A stretch of DNA of 64,000 nucleotides from Paraplanobispora siamensis (GCF_016863175.1 NZ_BOOJ01000065.1:33254-97253); one strand, 5' to 3'. Shown: positions 17,786 to 28,533, counted from the stretch's first letter. Notes: a model not told the origin generated them from the letters alone. Translations and numbers: made by a program.

Positions 17786-18780
17786 CTCACCCTCGGGTCG
17801 ACGAGCCCGTAGGTGACGTCCACCAGCAGGTTGACCAGAACGAAGATCACCGCGGTGAACAGGATGAACCCCTGCAGGACCGCGTAGTCCCTGGCGGCGA
17901 TCGAGTCGGCCACGAACTTGCCGAAGCCGGGGAAGGCGAAGACCGTCTCGGTCAGCACCGCGCCGCCCAGCAGCAGGCCGACCTGCAGGCCCACCACCGT
18001 GACCACCGGCAGCAGGGCGTTGCGCAGCACGTGCCGCCCGCGGATCGTGCCGGGCCGCAGACCCTTGGCCTCGGCGGTGCGCACGTAGTCCTCGTGGAGC
18101 ACGTCCAGCACCGAGGCGCGGGTGATGCGCACCACGATCGCCAGCGGGATCGTGCCCAGGGCGATCGCGGGCAGGATCAGGTGCGTCACCGCGTCCCAGG
18201 CCGCCTCGGGGTTGCCGGTCACCAGGCCGTCCAGCACGTAGAACCCGGTGGGGTGCTCGGCGTCGATCAGCGGGTCCTGCCGCCCGTCGGTGGGCAGGAT
18301 CCCCAGCTTCTCGGCGAAGACGAACTTGAGCATGTACCCCAGGAAGAAGACCGGGATCGTGATGCCGAACAGCGACCCGGCGACCGACAGGTGGTCGACC
18401 CAGGTGCCGTGGCGGCGGGCGGCGAGATAGCCCAGCGGCACGCCCACCCCCACCGCGAAGATCATCGCGGTGAGGGCGAGCTCCACCGTGGCGGGGAAGG
18501 TGCGCAGCAGCTCCTCTACGACCGGGTGCTGCGTCCTGCTGGAGACCCCGAGGTCCCCCTGGAAGACGTTGCCCACCCAGGTGAGGTACTGCTCGTACCA
18601 GGGCCGGTCGAGGCCGTAGAGCCGCTTGACCCGCGCCACGGCCTCGGGTGTGGCCCGCTCCCCCAGCAGCGCCTCGGCCGGCCCGCCGGGCAGCGCCCTG
18701 ACCCACAGGAACAGCAGGATCGACAGTCCCAGCAGGATCGGCACGAGCAGCGTCAGCCGCCTGACGACGAACCGCAGCAT
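17776..18780 (-). CDS. ABC transporter permease, DppB type (operon 1)
   Basis: A 334-aa permease with six predicted helices. It has the N-terminal OppB signature (MLRFVVRRLTLLVPILLGLS, then FLWVRALPGGPAEALLG), a periplasmic loop, the EAA-like cytoplasmic loop (YVRTAEAKGLRPGTIRGRHVL), and the family ending GLVDPRVRAA. ATG 18780 starts three bases after the binding-protein stop codon, so it is cotranscribed. Confidence 0.93.
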   Translation of the reverse strand: MLRFVVRRLTLLVPILLGLSILLFLWVRALPGGPAEALLGERATPEAVARVKRLYGLDRPWYEQYLTWVGNVFQGDLGVSSRTQHPVVEELLRTFPATVELALTAMIFAVGVGVPLGYLAARRHGTWVDHLSVAGSLFGITIPVFFLGYMLKFVFAEKLGILPTDGRQDPLIDAEHPTGFYVLDGLVTGNPEAAWDAVTHLILPAIALGTIPLAIVVRITRASVLDVLHEDYVRTAEAKGLRPGTIRGRHVLRNALLPVVTVVGLQVGLLLGGAVLTETVFAFPGFGKFVADSIAARDYAVLQGFILFTAVIFVLVNLLVDVTYGLVDPRVRAA

Positions 18781-18783
18781 CGA

Positions 18784-20460
18784 TCAGTTCAGCGAGATCG
18801 AGGCGAACTTGTCGTTGAGCACCGGGCTCGGCACCCAGCCCTGGACGTTCTTGGCCGCGGCCGAGAACGAGGGGCTCTGCGCGTACGGCACGCCGGGCAC
18901 GAAGTCGGCGATCAGGACGTTGGCCTGCTTGTACAGCGCCTCCCGCTTGGCCTGGTCGGGTTCCTTCTCCGCGTCGCTCAGCGTCTTGAAGATCTCTTCG
19001 TTCTTGAACGACCACTGGTTGGAGAAGGACTGGAAGAACGTGCCCAGGAAGTTGTCCGGGTCGCCGAAGTCGCCGTTCCAGCCCAGCAGGAACAGCGGGC
19101 AGTCGCCGGCCTGGGTGGTGTTGAGATAGTCGGGGCTCCACGGCGAGGTCTTCGGGGTGACCTTGAAGCCCGCGGCCTCCAGGTCGGCCTTCATCAGCTG
19201 GAAGTTGCCGGCCGGGTCGACCATGTAGGCGCGGCTGACCCCGCTGGGGTAGCAGAACTCCAGCGTCGGGTTCGACACGCCGGACTCGGCGATGAGCCGC
19301 TTGGCCTTGTCGACGTTGTAGTCGTACTTGGTGAAGTCCTCGGTGTAGCTCCACAGGCTGTCCGGCATGAACGCGTTGGCGACCTTGGCGCCGGTGGCGT
19401 ACTTGGTCTTCACGACGTTGTCACGGTTGATCGCGTGGGCGATCGCCTGGCGGATCTTCTGGTTCTGCATGATCTCGGTCCGCTGGCTGAAGCCGAGGTA
19501 GCCCATGTTGAACGGCGCCCGCTCCAGGACCTGCACCCCGGCGTTCTTCAGCGACTCCAGGTCGGCCGGGTCGGCGTAGTCGAAGGCGTGGACCGATCCG
19601 GCGCGCAGCGCCTGCGCCCGGTCGGCGGCCTTCTCGATCGGCCGGAATATGATCTTGCTGAGCTTGGCCTTCTCGCCCCAGTACTCGTCGTTGCGGACGA
19701 TCTCCAGCTTGTCGCCGCGCGTCCAGCTGCCGAACTTGAACGGCCCCGTGCCGACCGGGTGCTCGGTGCCGAAGGTCCCGGTGAACTGCGGCGACTCGGC
19801 GGTCCCGCTCACCTGGTCGGCGTTGTAGTCCTTGAGCGCCTTGGGGCTGGCGATGGCGAACGACGACAGCGTCAGCGCCGACAGCACCGCGGCGGACGGC
19901 TCGGTGAGCTTGAGCTCGACCGTGCCCTCGTCCTTGGCCGTGCAGCCGCCGTACAGGCTCTCGCCGAGGGTGTCGGACTCGTTCTTGGCGAAGCCCCGGA
20001 AGACCGTCACCCAGTAGTAGGAGACCGAGTCCGCCTGCGCCAGGCCGGTGAAGTTGTACCAGCGGTCGAAGTTGGCGCACACCGCCGCGGCGTTGAACGG
20101 CTCGCCGTCGTGGAACTTCACGCCCTGGCGGAGCTTGAAGGTGTAGGTCTTGGCGTCCTTGCTGACCTGCCAGCTCTCCGCGAGGCCGGGCACGACGCCG
20201 GTGCCGCCCTCCTCGGTGGCCACGAGCGTCTCGAAGATCTGGTTGGTGACCCGGGAGGACTCTCCGTCGCTGTGGAAGGCGGGGTCGAGGATGGCCGGGT
20301 CCGCCGAGGAGGCGAAGATGAAGGACGAGCCCTCCGCCGTCTGCGTCCCGCCCGCTCCCGGCTCCGCGTCGTCTCCGCCGCAGGCCGCCGCCGAGATGGC
20401 CAGGGACAGGCCCGCCATCACCGCCGCCGACCTGCGTAGGGGCATACCGTCTCGTCGCAT
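18784..20460 (-). CDS. Peptide-type solute-binding lipoprotein (operon 1)
   Basis: A 558-aa extracytoplasmic family-5 binding protein. It starts with MRRDGMPLRRSAAVMAGLSL, then ISAAAC, a lipoprotein signal with modified Cys near residue 27. The SBP_bac_5 body follows (GTQTAEGSSFIFASSADPAI, then LDPAF; YTFKLRQGVKFHDGEPFNAAAV). ATG 20460 is chosen for GAGGTG six bases upstream; the open frame extends to 20700 but has no signal-peptide character. It heads operon 1 and delivers substrate to the two permeases. The substrate may be a di- or oligopeptide, an opine or a metal chelate. Confidence 0.92.
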   Translation of the reverse strand: MRRDGMPLRRSAAVMAGLSLAISAAACGGDDAEPGAGGTQTAEGSSFIFASSADPAILDPAFHSDGESSRVTNQIFETLVATEEGGTGVVPGLAESWQVSKDAKTYTFKLRQGVKFHDGEPFNAAAVCANFDRWYNFTGLAQADSVSYYWVTVFRGFAKNESDTLGESLYGGCTAKDEGTVELKLTEPSAAVLSALTLSSFAIASPKALKDYNADQVSGTAESPQFTGTFGTEHPVGTGPFKFGSWTRGDKLEIVRNDEYWGEKAKLSKIIFRPIEKAADRAQALRAGSVHAFDYADPADLESLKNAGVQVLERAPFNMGYLGFSQRTEIMQNQKIRQAIAHAINRDNVVKTKYATGAKVANAFMPDSLWSYTEDFTKYDYNVDKAKRLIAESGVSNPTLEFCYPSGVSRAYMVDPAGNFQLMKADLEAAGFKVTPKTSPWSPDYLNTTQAGDCPLFLLGWNGDFGDPDNFLGTFFQSFSNQWSFKNEEIFKTLSDAEKEPDQAKREALYKQANVLIADFVPGVPYAQSPSFSAAAKNVQGWVPSPVLNDKFASISLN

Positions 20461-20771
20461 GCTGCACACCTCATCGCCGTCTTGCGGCCGAGTCACGGCC
20501 GCCGTGCGGACTCCCCGTTGATCGCAGGATCCACGGCGCCGCGAGGGCTGACCACCCCCTTGACTGAGGCTGTGGCGCAAATGTGACAGTCGGCTACCCG
20601 GAAGAGGCCTGGAGCGTTTCATCGGCGGAGCGGCATGTCCGGAAAAACGCGGACGCCCGTCCGGTACGGCTCGCGCGAGCCGTACCGGACGGGCGTTCAC
20701 CGGGTCCGCGGCACCGGAGACCGGCGGGGCCGGGTCTCCGGGCGGGTCTCCGGACGGTGTTCAGAGCACGC
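20461..20771. other. Intergenic region between the two ABC operons
   Basis: It holds the operon-2 terminator (20653-20696) and must contain the operon-1 promoter between about 20480 and 20650. I see no convincing -35/-10 pair and no coding sequence. Confidence 0.6.
20642..20696 (-). terminator. Intrinsic terminator of ABC operon 2, 44-bp perfect palindrome
   Basis: Bases 20653-20696 form a perfect palindrome with 22-bp arms (ACGCCCGTCC... mirrored). On the minus strand it is followed by GCGTTTTT, a real U tract, 76 bp after the last ATPase gene. This is an unusually long, flawless stem. Confidence 0.9.
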
Positions 20772-21866
20772 TCAGGCGACCGGCCTCTTGGGGTCCAGGG
20801 CCTCGTCCACGTTCTGCACGATCTTCGCAGCCGCGGAGGCCGACACCTTGTCGGCGTTCTCCGGGAAGTGGCAGGCCACCTGGTGGCCGGGGGCCAGCTC
20901 CACCAGCGGCGGCTCCTCCGTCTTGCAGATCACCTGGGCCTTCCAGCACCGGGTGTGGAAGCGGCAGGCCGGCGGCGGGTTGAGCGGGCTGGGCACGTCG
21001 CCCTGCAGGCGGATGCGCTCGCGGTCCTTGCGCCGGGCCGGGTCCGGGATGGGCACGGCCGACATCAGCGCGTTGGTGTACGGGTGCATGGGCGACTCGT
21101 ACAGGTTCTTCCGGTCGGCCAGCTCGACGATCTTGCCGAGGTACATGACCGCGACCCGGTCGCTGATGTGCCGGATGACCGACAGGTCGTGCGCGACGAT
21201 GACGTAGGTCAGGTCGAGCTCGTTCTGCAGGTCCTCCAGGAGGTTGACCACCTGGGCCTGGATGGAGACGTCCAGGGCGGAGACCGGCTCGTCGGCGATG
21301 ATCAGCTTCGGCTTGAGCGCGAGCGTGCGGGCGATGCCGATGCGCTGGCGCTGGCCTCCGGAGAACTCGTGCGGGTAGCGGTTGTAGTGCTCGGGGTTGA
21401 GGCCGACCAGCTCCAGGATCTCCTGGACCGCCTTCTTGACGCCCTGCTCCGTCTTGATGCCCTGGATGCGGAAGGGCGCGCCGACGATCGCGCCGACCGT
21501 GTGGCGCGGGTTCAGCGAGGAGTAGGGGTCCTGGAAGATCATCTGGATGTCGCGGCGGAGCGGCCGGATCTTCGGCTGGGTCATGTGGGTGATGTCGTGA
21601 CCGTCGAAGACGACCTTGCCGCCGGTCGGCTCCAGCAGCCGGGTCACCAGGCGGCCGGTGGTGCTCTTGCCGCAGCCGGACTCGCCGACCAGTCCCAGCG
21701 TCTCGCCCCTGCGCACGTCGAAGCTGACCCCGTCGACCGCCCTGACCGCGCCGACCTGGCGCTTGAACAGGCCCTTGGTCACCGGGAAGTGCTTCTTCAG
21801 GTCCTGGACGGACAGCAGCGCGTCGGAGGCGCCCACGCTCACGCCCCCCTTCTCGTCCGCGCTCAC
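20772..21866 (-). CDS. Peptide/nickel-type ABC transporter ATPase (second ATPase, operon 2)
   Basis: A 364-aa DppF/OppF-type ATPase. It has [61 protein letters not shown] and the C-terminal CRFHTRC...C cluster. It resembles the operon-1 counterpart but is clearly a separate paralogue. The start is GTG 21866. Sixty-four bases separate it from the first ATPase, and that spacer carries a mirror repeat. It is last in operon 2 and followed by the strong terminator. Confidence 0.93.
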   Translation of the reverse strand: MSADEKGGVSVGASDALLSVQDLKKHFPVTKGLFKRQVGAVRAVDGVSFDVRRGETLGLVGESGCGKSTTGRLVTRLLEPTGGKVVFDGHDITHMTQPKIRPLRRDIQMIFQDPYSSLNPRHTVGAIVGAPFRIQGIKTEQGVKKAVQEILELVGLNPEHYNRYPHEFSGGQRQRIGIARTLALKPKLIIADEPVSALDVSIQAQVVNLLEDLQNELDLTYVIVAHDLSVIRHISDRVAVMYLGKIVELADRKNLYESPMHPYTNALMSAVPIPDPARRKDRERIRLQGDVPSPLNPPPACRFHTRCWKAQVICKTEEPPLVELAPGHQVACHFPENADKVSASAAAKIVQNVDEALDPKRPVA

Positions 21867-21912
21867 GCGCCCTCCTGCGTCGGCCGCGTTCGCGATGCTG
21901 CTGCGTTCATGG

Positions 21913-21930
21913 CTCGCTCGCTTCGCTCGC

Positions 21931-21932
<2 letters not shown>
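21913..21932. repeat. 20-bp mirror repeat in the ATPase-ATPase spacer
   Basis: CTCGCTCGCTTCGCTCGCTC reads the same backwards on one strand. It overlaps the stop codon of the upstream ATPase gene. The same GAGCGA-type sequence is met often in actinomycete intergenic DNA. Confidence 0.65.
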
Positions 21933-22982
<1,050 letters not shown>

Positions 22983-22986
<4 letters not shown>

Positions 22987-23996
22987 GACAGCCTCACCCT
23001 CGGGTCGACCACCGCGTACAGAACGTCCACGATGAGGTTGGCCAGGACGATGAAGAAGGCCGCGAACAGGGTGACGCCCAGCACGACGGGCAGGTCGTTG
23101 CCCCGGATCGCGTCGATGACCAGCTTGCCGATGCCGGGGATCGAGAAGGTGCTCTCGGTGAGCACCGCCCCGCCCAGCAGCAGGCCGACGTCGAGGCCGA
23201 AGATCGTAAGGATGGGGGTCAGCGTGGCGCGCAGGGCGTGCTTGGTGACCACCGTGCGCTCCTTGAGGCCCTTGGCCCGGGCCGTGCGGATGTAGTCCTC
23301 GCCCATGGTCTCCAGCATGCCCGCCCGGGTGAGCCGGGCGTACAGCGCGGCGTACAGGAACGCCAGGGTGATCCAGGGCAGCACGAGCGCCTGGAACCAC
23401 ATCACCGGATCCTCGGTGAAGGGGGTGTAGCTGCCGCCGCCGGGGAAGATCCCCAGCGTGTAGGCGAACAGGGCCAGCGAGACCAGGCCGGTGAAGTAGA
23501 TCGGCAGGGAGACGCCGGCCAGCGCCACCGTCATCGCCAGGCGGTCGGTCAGGGTGCCGCGTCTCAACGCCGAGATCACGCCGATGCTCACGCCGGCGAC
23601 GAGCCAGATGATCGCCGCGCCGATGGCCAGCGACAGGGTCGCCGGGAGCCTGTCCATCAACGTCGGCCAGACCGGCTGGTTGTTGTTGAAGGAGTAGCCG
23701 AAGCAGGGTGCCGGGCACTCGACCATGCGGGGGCCGATGGAGTACTCCTGGCCCGCGACGATGCCCTTGGCGAACCGTCCGTACTGCACGATGAGCGGCT
23801 CATCCAGGTGAAGCCTCTTGACGGCGCCCTGGATCGCCTCGGGTGTGGCGTCCCGCCCGACGTAACGCGAGGCCATGCCCTCGGGGGTCTGTCCCAGGGC
23901 ACGCGGGATGAGGAAGAAGATCGCGAACGTCGCCACACTGACGATGACGAGCATCAGCACGGCGGCGATCACGCGGCGGACGATGAAAGCGACCAC
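22983..23996 (-). CDS. ABC transporter permease, DppB type (operon 2)
   Basis: A 337-aa permease with six helices: [20 protein letters not shown] at the N-terminus, the EAA-like loop [20 protein letters not shown], and the family ending [11 protein letters not shown] longer periplasmic loop with two Cys ([10 protein letters not shown]) is present. GTG 23996 is the apparent start, with no obvious ribosome site because the gene follows a stable hairpin. Confidence 0.92.
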
Positions 23997-24009
23997 GATC
24001 GTTCGGCCG

Positions 24010-24040
24010 GGGCGCCCGGGAGGATCTCTCCCGGGCGCCC
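24010..24040 (-). promoter_or_regulatory. Intercistronic stem-loop between binding-protein and permease genes
   Basis: A 13-bp perfect GC stem (24010-24022 with 24028-24040, 5-base loop) lies 37 bp after the binding-protein stop. It has no U tract. Such stem-loops commonly stabilise the binding-protein mRNA or attenuate downstream genes, giving more binding protein than permease (inference). Confidence 0.7.
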
Positions 24041-24076
24041 TAGGCCTTCACCTGCCTTTGGCTAGCTAGGAAGGGA

Positions 24077-25849
24077 CTACTGCTGGACGCCGAGCCACGT
24101 GTAGTCGTACATGCCGTAGGCCGGGTGCACGTACACGTTGGTCAGGGTGGACGGACGGAAGAGCAGGGTCTTCTCGTAGACGAACGGCAGGAACGCCGCC
24201 GACTCCATGACCTTCTTGTCGACCTCGCCCCAGATCTTGTTGCGCTCGGCGGCGTCGGTGGTCTGGATGCCCTTGTCCAGCAGGTCGTTAACGGCCGGGT
24301 CGTTGAGCTCCATCATGTTGTAGTTGCCGGAGTCCTTGATGAAGCGACCGTCGACGATCTGCGACAGGAAGCCGAAGCCCGAGGGCCAGTCGGCGCCCCA
24401 ACCGGCGATCATGATGCCCAGCTTGTTCTGGTGCACGAAGTCCGGCTTGCCGGCGTACTGCGCGCTCCAGTCACCCGAGGGGTACTTCTTGATCGTGGCC
24501 TTGATGCCGACCTTGTCCAGCGAGGCCTGCAGGGCCTCGGCGACCTGGACCTCCTTGGGACGGTCACCGCGGACCGCGATGTTGGTCTCGAAGCCGTTCG
24601 GCTGGCCGCAGGCCGCCAGGGACTCCTTGGCCTTGGCCGCGTCGCCCTTGTTGTCGGCGCCGTTCGGGTACAGGTCGAACTGCTGGTAGCCGACGGTGGT
24701 CGGGGTCATCAGCGTGCTGCCGATGTCACCGCCGAGCGGACCGCCCCACGGAGCCTGGGTGGCGACCTGGTCGGTGGCGTACTGCACGGCCTTGCGGCAG
24801 TCGATGTTGTCGAACGGCGCGACCTTGGTCGACATCATCGCGTAGCGGTTGAAGGGCGTGTACGGGTTGTCCGTCGAGTCCTTCAGCTTGGGGTCGGCGA
24901 CGATCTTCGCACGGGCGGCCGGCTGCACACCGGTGCCACCGAGGTCGGCGTGGATCTGGCCGGCCAGCAGACGCTGGTCGATGTCCTCGGCGTTCTGCTT
25001 GAACTGCACCTCGATGCGGTCCGGCAGCTGCTTGCGGGTGGTGTCGGTGGCCGGGTCCCAGTTCTCGTTCTTGACGAGGTTGAGCTGCTTGCCGACCTCG
25101 TAGCTCTCCATCTTGTAGGGACCGGTCGAGGCGACGGCCTTCTCGTACTCCAGGCCGGTGTCCTTGGCCTGCGGCACGGGGGCCGACTGCGGGTTGGCGA
25201 CCAGGAAGTCGAACTCCGAGAACGGGGCCTTGAGCTTGAAGACGATGGTGTAGTCGTCCGGGGTCTCGATGCCCTTGAAGTTGTCGAGGTTCTTGTCCTT
25301 GTAGGGACCCTCGTAGCCCTCGGCGTCGAGGTACTCGGCGAAGTACTTCGGACCGTCGGTCAGCTCGGCGCTGAAGTTGCTGCGGGCGATGGCGTACTTG
25401 ACGTCCGCGGCCTTGACCTCCGTGCCGTCGTCGTACTTGATGCCCTTCTTGAGCTTGTAGGTCCAGGTCTTGCCGTCCTCGCTGGCCTCGCCCAGGCCCT
25501 CGGCCAGGTCCGGGACCAGCTTCAGGCCCTCCTCGCCGGGAGCGGCGGTGTAGGTCAGCAGCGGACGGGCGTACAGACGCGAGAAGTTCCAGTTCCAGGC
25601 GTAGTAGGTGTTGCCCGGGTCCATCGAGTCAGGCTCGTCGGAGTAGGCGAACTTGAGGGTGCCGCCCTTGGCGTCGGAGGGGTTGACGACCTTGGTGTAG
25701 CCGTCGTTGTGCTTGGCGGTGGAGGCCGCGCCGGTGTTGCCGGTTCCGGTGTTGTTGTTGCCGCCGCCGGCGGTCCCGCCACAGGCGGCCAGGCCCATGG
25801 TCAGCGCGGTGCCCAGCGCGGCGAGCGCCAGAGCCTTGGTCTTCCTCAT
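24077..25849 (-). CDS. Peptide-type solute-binding lipoprotein (operon 2)
   Basis: A 590-aa exported family-5 binding protein. The signal MRKTKALALAALGTALTMGL ends in the lipobox GLAAC (Cys at residue 23), followed by a flexible Gly/Asn/Thr linker. The body has the SBP_bac_5 pattern (GGTLKFAYSDEPDSMDPGNT; WTYKLKKGIKYDDGTEVKAA). ATG 25849 is the start. It is the second gene of operon 2, unusually placed after the DppC-type permease, with a stable hairpin immediately downstream. The substrate is unknown. Confidence 0.93.
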   Translation of the reverse strand: MRKTKALALAALGTALTMGLAACGGTAGGGNNNTGTGNTGAASTAKHNDGYTKVVNPSDAKGGTLKFAYSDEPDSMDPGNTYYAWNWNFSRLYARPLLTYTAAPGEEGLKLVPDLAEGLGEASEDGKTWTYKLKKGIKYDDGTEVKAADVKYAIARSNFSAELTDGPKYFAEYLDAEGYEGPYKDKNLDNFKGIETPDDYTIVFKLKAPFSEFDFLVANPQSAPVPQAKDTGLEYEKAVASTGPYKMESYEVGKQLNLVKNENWDPATDTTRKQLPDRIEVQFKQNAEDIDQRLLAGQIHADLGGTGVQPAARAKIVADPKLKDSTDNPYTPFNRYAMMSTKVAPFDNIDCRKAVQYATDQVATQAPWGGPLGGDIGSTLMTPTTVGYQQFDLYPNGADNKGDAAKAKESLAACGQPNGFETNIAVRGDRPKEVQVAEALQASLDKVGIKATIKKYPSGDWSAQYAGKPDFVHQNKLGIMIAGWGADWPSGFGFLSQIVDGRFIKDSGNYNMMELNDPAVNDLLDKGIQTTDAAERNKIWGEVDKKVMESAAFLPFVYEKTLLFRPSTLTNVYVHPAYGMYDYTWLGVQQ

Positions 25850-25909
25850 CGTGGTTGTACACCCCTTGTCATGAGTGACGGTGATATCGAAGAACGGAAG
25901 CGTTTACCG

Positions 25910-26920
25910 CTACCGGGCACGCGGGTCGAGGGCGTCTCTGAGCCCGTCTCCCAGCAGGTTGAAGGCCATCACGGTGATGAAGATCGCGAGGCCGGGGACG
26001 ATCATGAAGTGCGGCGCCGTCTGGTAGTAGTCGACCGCGCGGGTCAGCATGCCGCCCCAGGAGGCCTGCGGCTCGGCCACGCCGACGCCCAGGAACGACA
26101 GCGCCGCCTCGAACAGGATGTTCGTGGGGATGAGCAGCGTGGAGTACACCAGGATCGGTGCCACCAGGTTCGGGAAGACTTCCTTGAAGATGATGTAGCT
26201 GTTGCCCGCGCCCAGCGACCGCGCCGCGTCGACGAACTCGCGTTCCCGCAGCGACAGGGTCTGGCCTCGCACGATGCGCGCGATGTAGGGCCAGTTGAAG
26301 AAGCCGATGATGAACACGATCACCGCGATGCGCAGCGAGTTGCCCTTGAGGCCGAGCGCCTCGTCCGGGACGGCGCCGACGATGGCGATCGCGAACAGCA
26401 GCAGCGGGAAGGCCAGGAAGATGTCCATCAGGCGGCTGATGAAGGTGTCGGCCCAGCCGCCGAAGAAACCGGCCAGCATGCCCAGCAGGGAGCCCAGCAC
26501 CACGGAGACCAGCGTGGCCAGGAAGGCGACCAGCAGCGAGATCTGCGCGCCGGACAGGATGCGGGCGAAGATGTCGCGGCCGTTGACCGGCTCCAGGCCG
26601 AAGGGGTGCTCCAGGCTGATGCCGCCCCAGGCCCCGATGGGGGCGCTGGTCAGCGGGTCGATGAGGTCATTGTTGGGCAGGTTCGGCGGGTCGCCGAACA
26701 GTGCGATCAGCCCGCCGAACGGGCGTTCGGCGAAGATGGCGATCAGCGTCAGGAAGACCACGACGATGGCGCCAGCGATGGCGGCCTTGTCGCGCTTCAG
26801 TCGCATCCATGCGATCTGCCCGAGCGAACGGCCTTCGATGGCCTTTCCGCCCGCTCCCTCTAGCACGGCCTCAGGCTGGGCCTCCAAGGCCTGCCCTGAG
26901 ACATCGAGCGGTGCGGTCAT
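25910..26920 (-). CDS. ABC transporter permease, DppC type (operon 2)
   Basis: A 336-aa permease. A 40-residue cytoplasmic tail is followed by MRLKRDKAAIAGAIVVVFLT, an OppC N-terminal helix, five more helices and the EAA-like loop (FVDAARSLGAGNSYIIFKEV). It ends DGLRDALDPRAR. ATG 26920 is the start. It opens operon 2, ahead of the binding protein, whereas in operon 1 the DppC gene is third. Confidence 0.92.
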   Translation of the reverse strand: MTAPLDVSGQALEAQPEAVLEGAGGKAIEGRSLGQIAWMRLKRDKAAIAGAIVVVFLTLIAIFAERPFGGLIALFGDPPNLPNNDLIDPLTSAPIGAWGGISLEHPFGLEPVNGRDIFARILSGAQISLLVAFLATLVSVVLGSLLGMLAGFFGGWADTFISRLMDIFLAFPLLLFAIAIVGAVPDEALGLKGNSLRIAVIVFIIGFFNWPYIARIVRGQTLSLREREFVDAARSLGAGNSYIIFKEVFPNLVAPILVYSTLLIPTNILFEAALSFLGVGVAEPQASWGGMLTRAVDYYQTAPHFMIVPGLAIFITVMAFNLLGDGLRDALDPRAR

Positions 26921-27183
26921 ACAGTGGCCCCCTGGATCCCAGACGACGTTGTCCGATGAACGCGCCCCCGGGTTGGGGTCTCGCGCCCTGAGTCTACGGG
27001 TCTGTTTTCTCAGTCCCGTTCCGGAGAATCTATGGGCTGATCTGCACTGACCAGTACTTTAGGGCACTATGTGGCTTAACTGTGATTCACGTGAAATTCA
27101 TTCGTTTTGATCTTGAAGAGAATGTCCAGGAGTCGTTCCGCTTCTGTCTTGATTTTGTGACAGTCCCAGAACCGGATCCGGCA

Positions 27184-27702
27184 TCACCCGATCCCGCGCC
27201 GCTTCAGGATGGCCTCGATGTCCGAGAAATCGTCGTCGTCGCTCTTCTTGGCACCGGGCCGGGGAGCCGCGCCGGGCGTGCGCTGCGGCAGGGGCTGGGT
27301 GACGGCGGTGCCCTGTCCGGACGGCACCGCGGGCCTGGCCGGCTTCGCGGTGGCGGCGGGCGTGGCGGCGGAGGGCGCGGAGTCCCGCGCCGACGACAGG
27401 CGGCGCGCCCTCAGCACCCCCGAGACCATGAACAGCACCAGCGACAGGCCGGCCACGGCCACGCCCGCCCAGACCATCGGGTTCAGCACCAGCCCGGTGA
27501 CGAAACCGGTGACCGCGGTGCCGATCTGCCACAGGGTCGGCAGGGCGCCCGTCAGGTAGGCCGCCACCGGCAGCAGTGACCACGCCGCCATCCGCAGTCC
27601 CGCGGCCGCCCCCCGGCGGCGCAGCAGCATGACGCTCAGCACGAGACCTACCCCGGTGAGCCCGGCGCACAACGCCAGCCACGGAATCTGCTCAAAGGTC
27701 AT
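27184..27702 (-). CDS. Small membrane protein of unknown function
   Basis: A 172-aa protein with three to four hydrophobic helices in the first 100 residues (LALCAGLTGVGLVLSVMLLR; AAWSLLPVAAYLTGALPTLW; MVWAGVAVAGLSLVLFMVSG). The cytoplasmic tail is Ala/Pro-rich and ends in an acidic-to-basic patch (KKSDDDDFSDIEAILKRRGIG). ATG 27702 is chosen, since homologous-looking hydrophobic sequence begins at MTFEQIPWL; the frame extends to 27747. I do not recognise a functional family. Confidence 0.75.
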   Translation of the reverse strand: MTFEQIPWLALCAGLTGVGLVLSVMLLRRRGAAAGLRMAAWSLLPVAAYLTGALPTLWQIGTAVTGFVTGLVLNPMVWAGVAVAGLSLVLFMVSGVLRARRLSSARDSAPSAATPAATAKPARPAVPSGQGTAVTQPLPQRTPGAAPRPGAKKSDDDDFSDIEAILKRRGIG

Positions 27703-27787
27703 AGGAGACCACCCCTCGTATCGGCGTACCGGATTCCATCCTGGCACGCGGATCCGGGGTTGCCTCTCCTCCTTGGGGAGGGATCAT

Positions 27788-27830
27788 CCCCTAGGGGTAC
27801 CCCTGACCCCCGGCGCTAGTCCCGTACGGG
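27788..27830. promoter_or_regulatory. Cluster of overlapping short palindromes
   Basis: CCCCTAGGGG (27788-27797), the overlapping GGGGTACCCC (27794-27803) and CCCGTACGGG (27821-27830) lie between the HAD gene end and the membrane-protein gene. They could end the metH-HAD transcript or bind a regulator. Confidence 0.4.
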
Positions 27831-27831
27831 G

Positions 27832-27867
27832 AGGTCAGGCAGGTCAGGCAGGTCAGGCAGGTCAGGC
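27832..27867. repeat. Four tandem 9-bp repeats spanning the HAD stop codon
   Basis: AGGTCAGGC is repeated four times without interruption. On the coding strand each copy supplies an in-frame TGA, so the gene ends in four successive stops nine bases apart. Confidence 0.85.
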
Positions 27868-28512
27868 CTCGCGGGCCGACAGCTCCCGCAGAGTCTCGAC
27901 GTCGATCTCGTGCAGGGAGGTGACGACGAGGCGGCCGGGGGCGTGCGGGATCGGCAGCACGCTCGGCACCGCCACCACCCGGCATCCGGCGGCGGTGGCC
28001 GCCGCCACCCCGTTCGGGGAGTCCTCCAGCGCGACGCAGCGGGCCGGGTCCGCGCCGAGCAGCCGGGCGGCCGTCAGGTAGGGCTCCGGGTCGGGCTTGG
28101 GCCGCGTCACGTCGTCACCGGTCACCAGCCGGTCGAAGTTGTGCCTGCCGATGCTCTGCAGGCAGGCCTCGGCGATCTCCCGTGAGGAGGAGGTGACCAG
28201 GGCGGCAGGCAGGCCCGCCCGCCGTACGGCGGCCAGCAGCTCGGCCGCGCCCGGCATCAGCGCCACGCCCTCGGCGAGCCTGCGGATCATGCCCTCCAGC
28301 ATCCAGGCCGCCACGTCGCCGGGGTCGGCCGACGAGCCGGAGACCCGCAGCATGTAGGCCACCGTGGCGGGCATGGAGCCGCCCACCAGCTGCTCCTGGT
28401 CGAGCGGAGTCCACCCGCCGCCCAGCCGTCCCATCACCTCGGTCTCGACCTGGAACCAGATCTTCTCGCTGTCCACGAGCAGCCCGTCCATGTCGAAGAG
28501 GACCGCGTCCAT
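27862..28512 (-). CDS. HAD-superfamily phosphatase (beta-phosphoglucomutase-like)
   Basis: A 216-aa cytoplasmic hydrolase. Motif I is DMDGLLVD (residues 7-14; D7 nucleophile, D9 acid/base), motif II is TSS near 122, and the Lys/Asp region GDDVTRPKPDPEPYL and LEDSPNGVAAA supply motifs III and IV. A four-helix cap lies between motifs I and II, as in CbbY/PGM-type enzymes. It starts at ATG 28512, 21 bp after metH, in the same operon. It may remove a phosphorylated by-product; the substrate cannot be read. Confidence 0.9.
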   Translation of the reverse strand: MDAVLFDMDGLLVDSEKIWFQVETEVMGRLGGGWTPLDQEQLVGGSMPATVAYMLRVSGSSADPGDVAAWMLEGMIRRLAEGVALMPGAAELLAAVRRAGLPAALVTSSSREIAEACLQSIGRHNFDRLVTGDDVTRPKPDPEPYLTAARLLGADPARCVALEDSPNGVAAATAAGCRVVAVPSVLPIPHAPGRLVVTSLHEIDVETLRELSAREA

Positions 28513-28533
28513 CCCCCGTGAGTCCTTTCCTGA

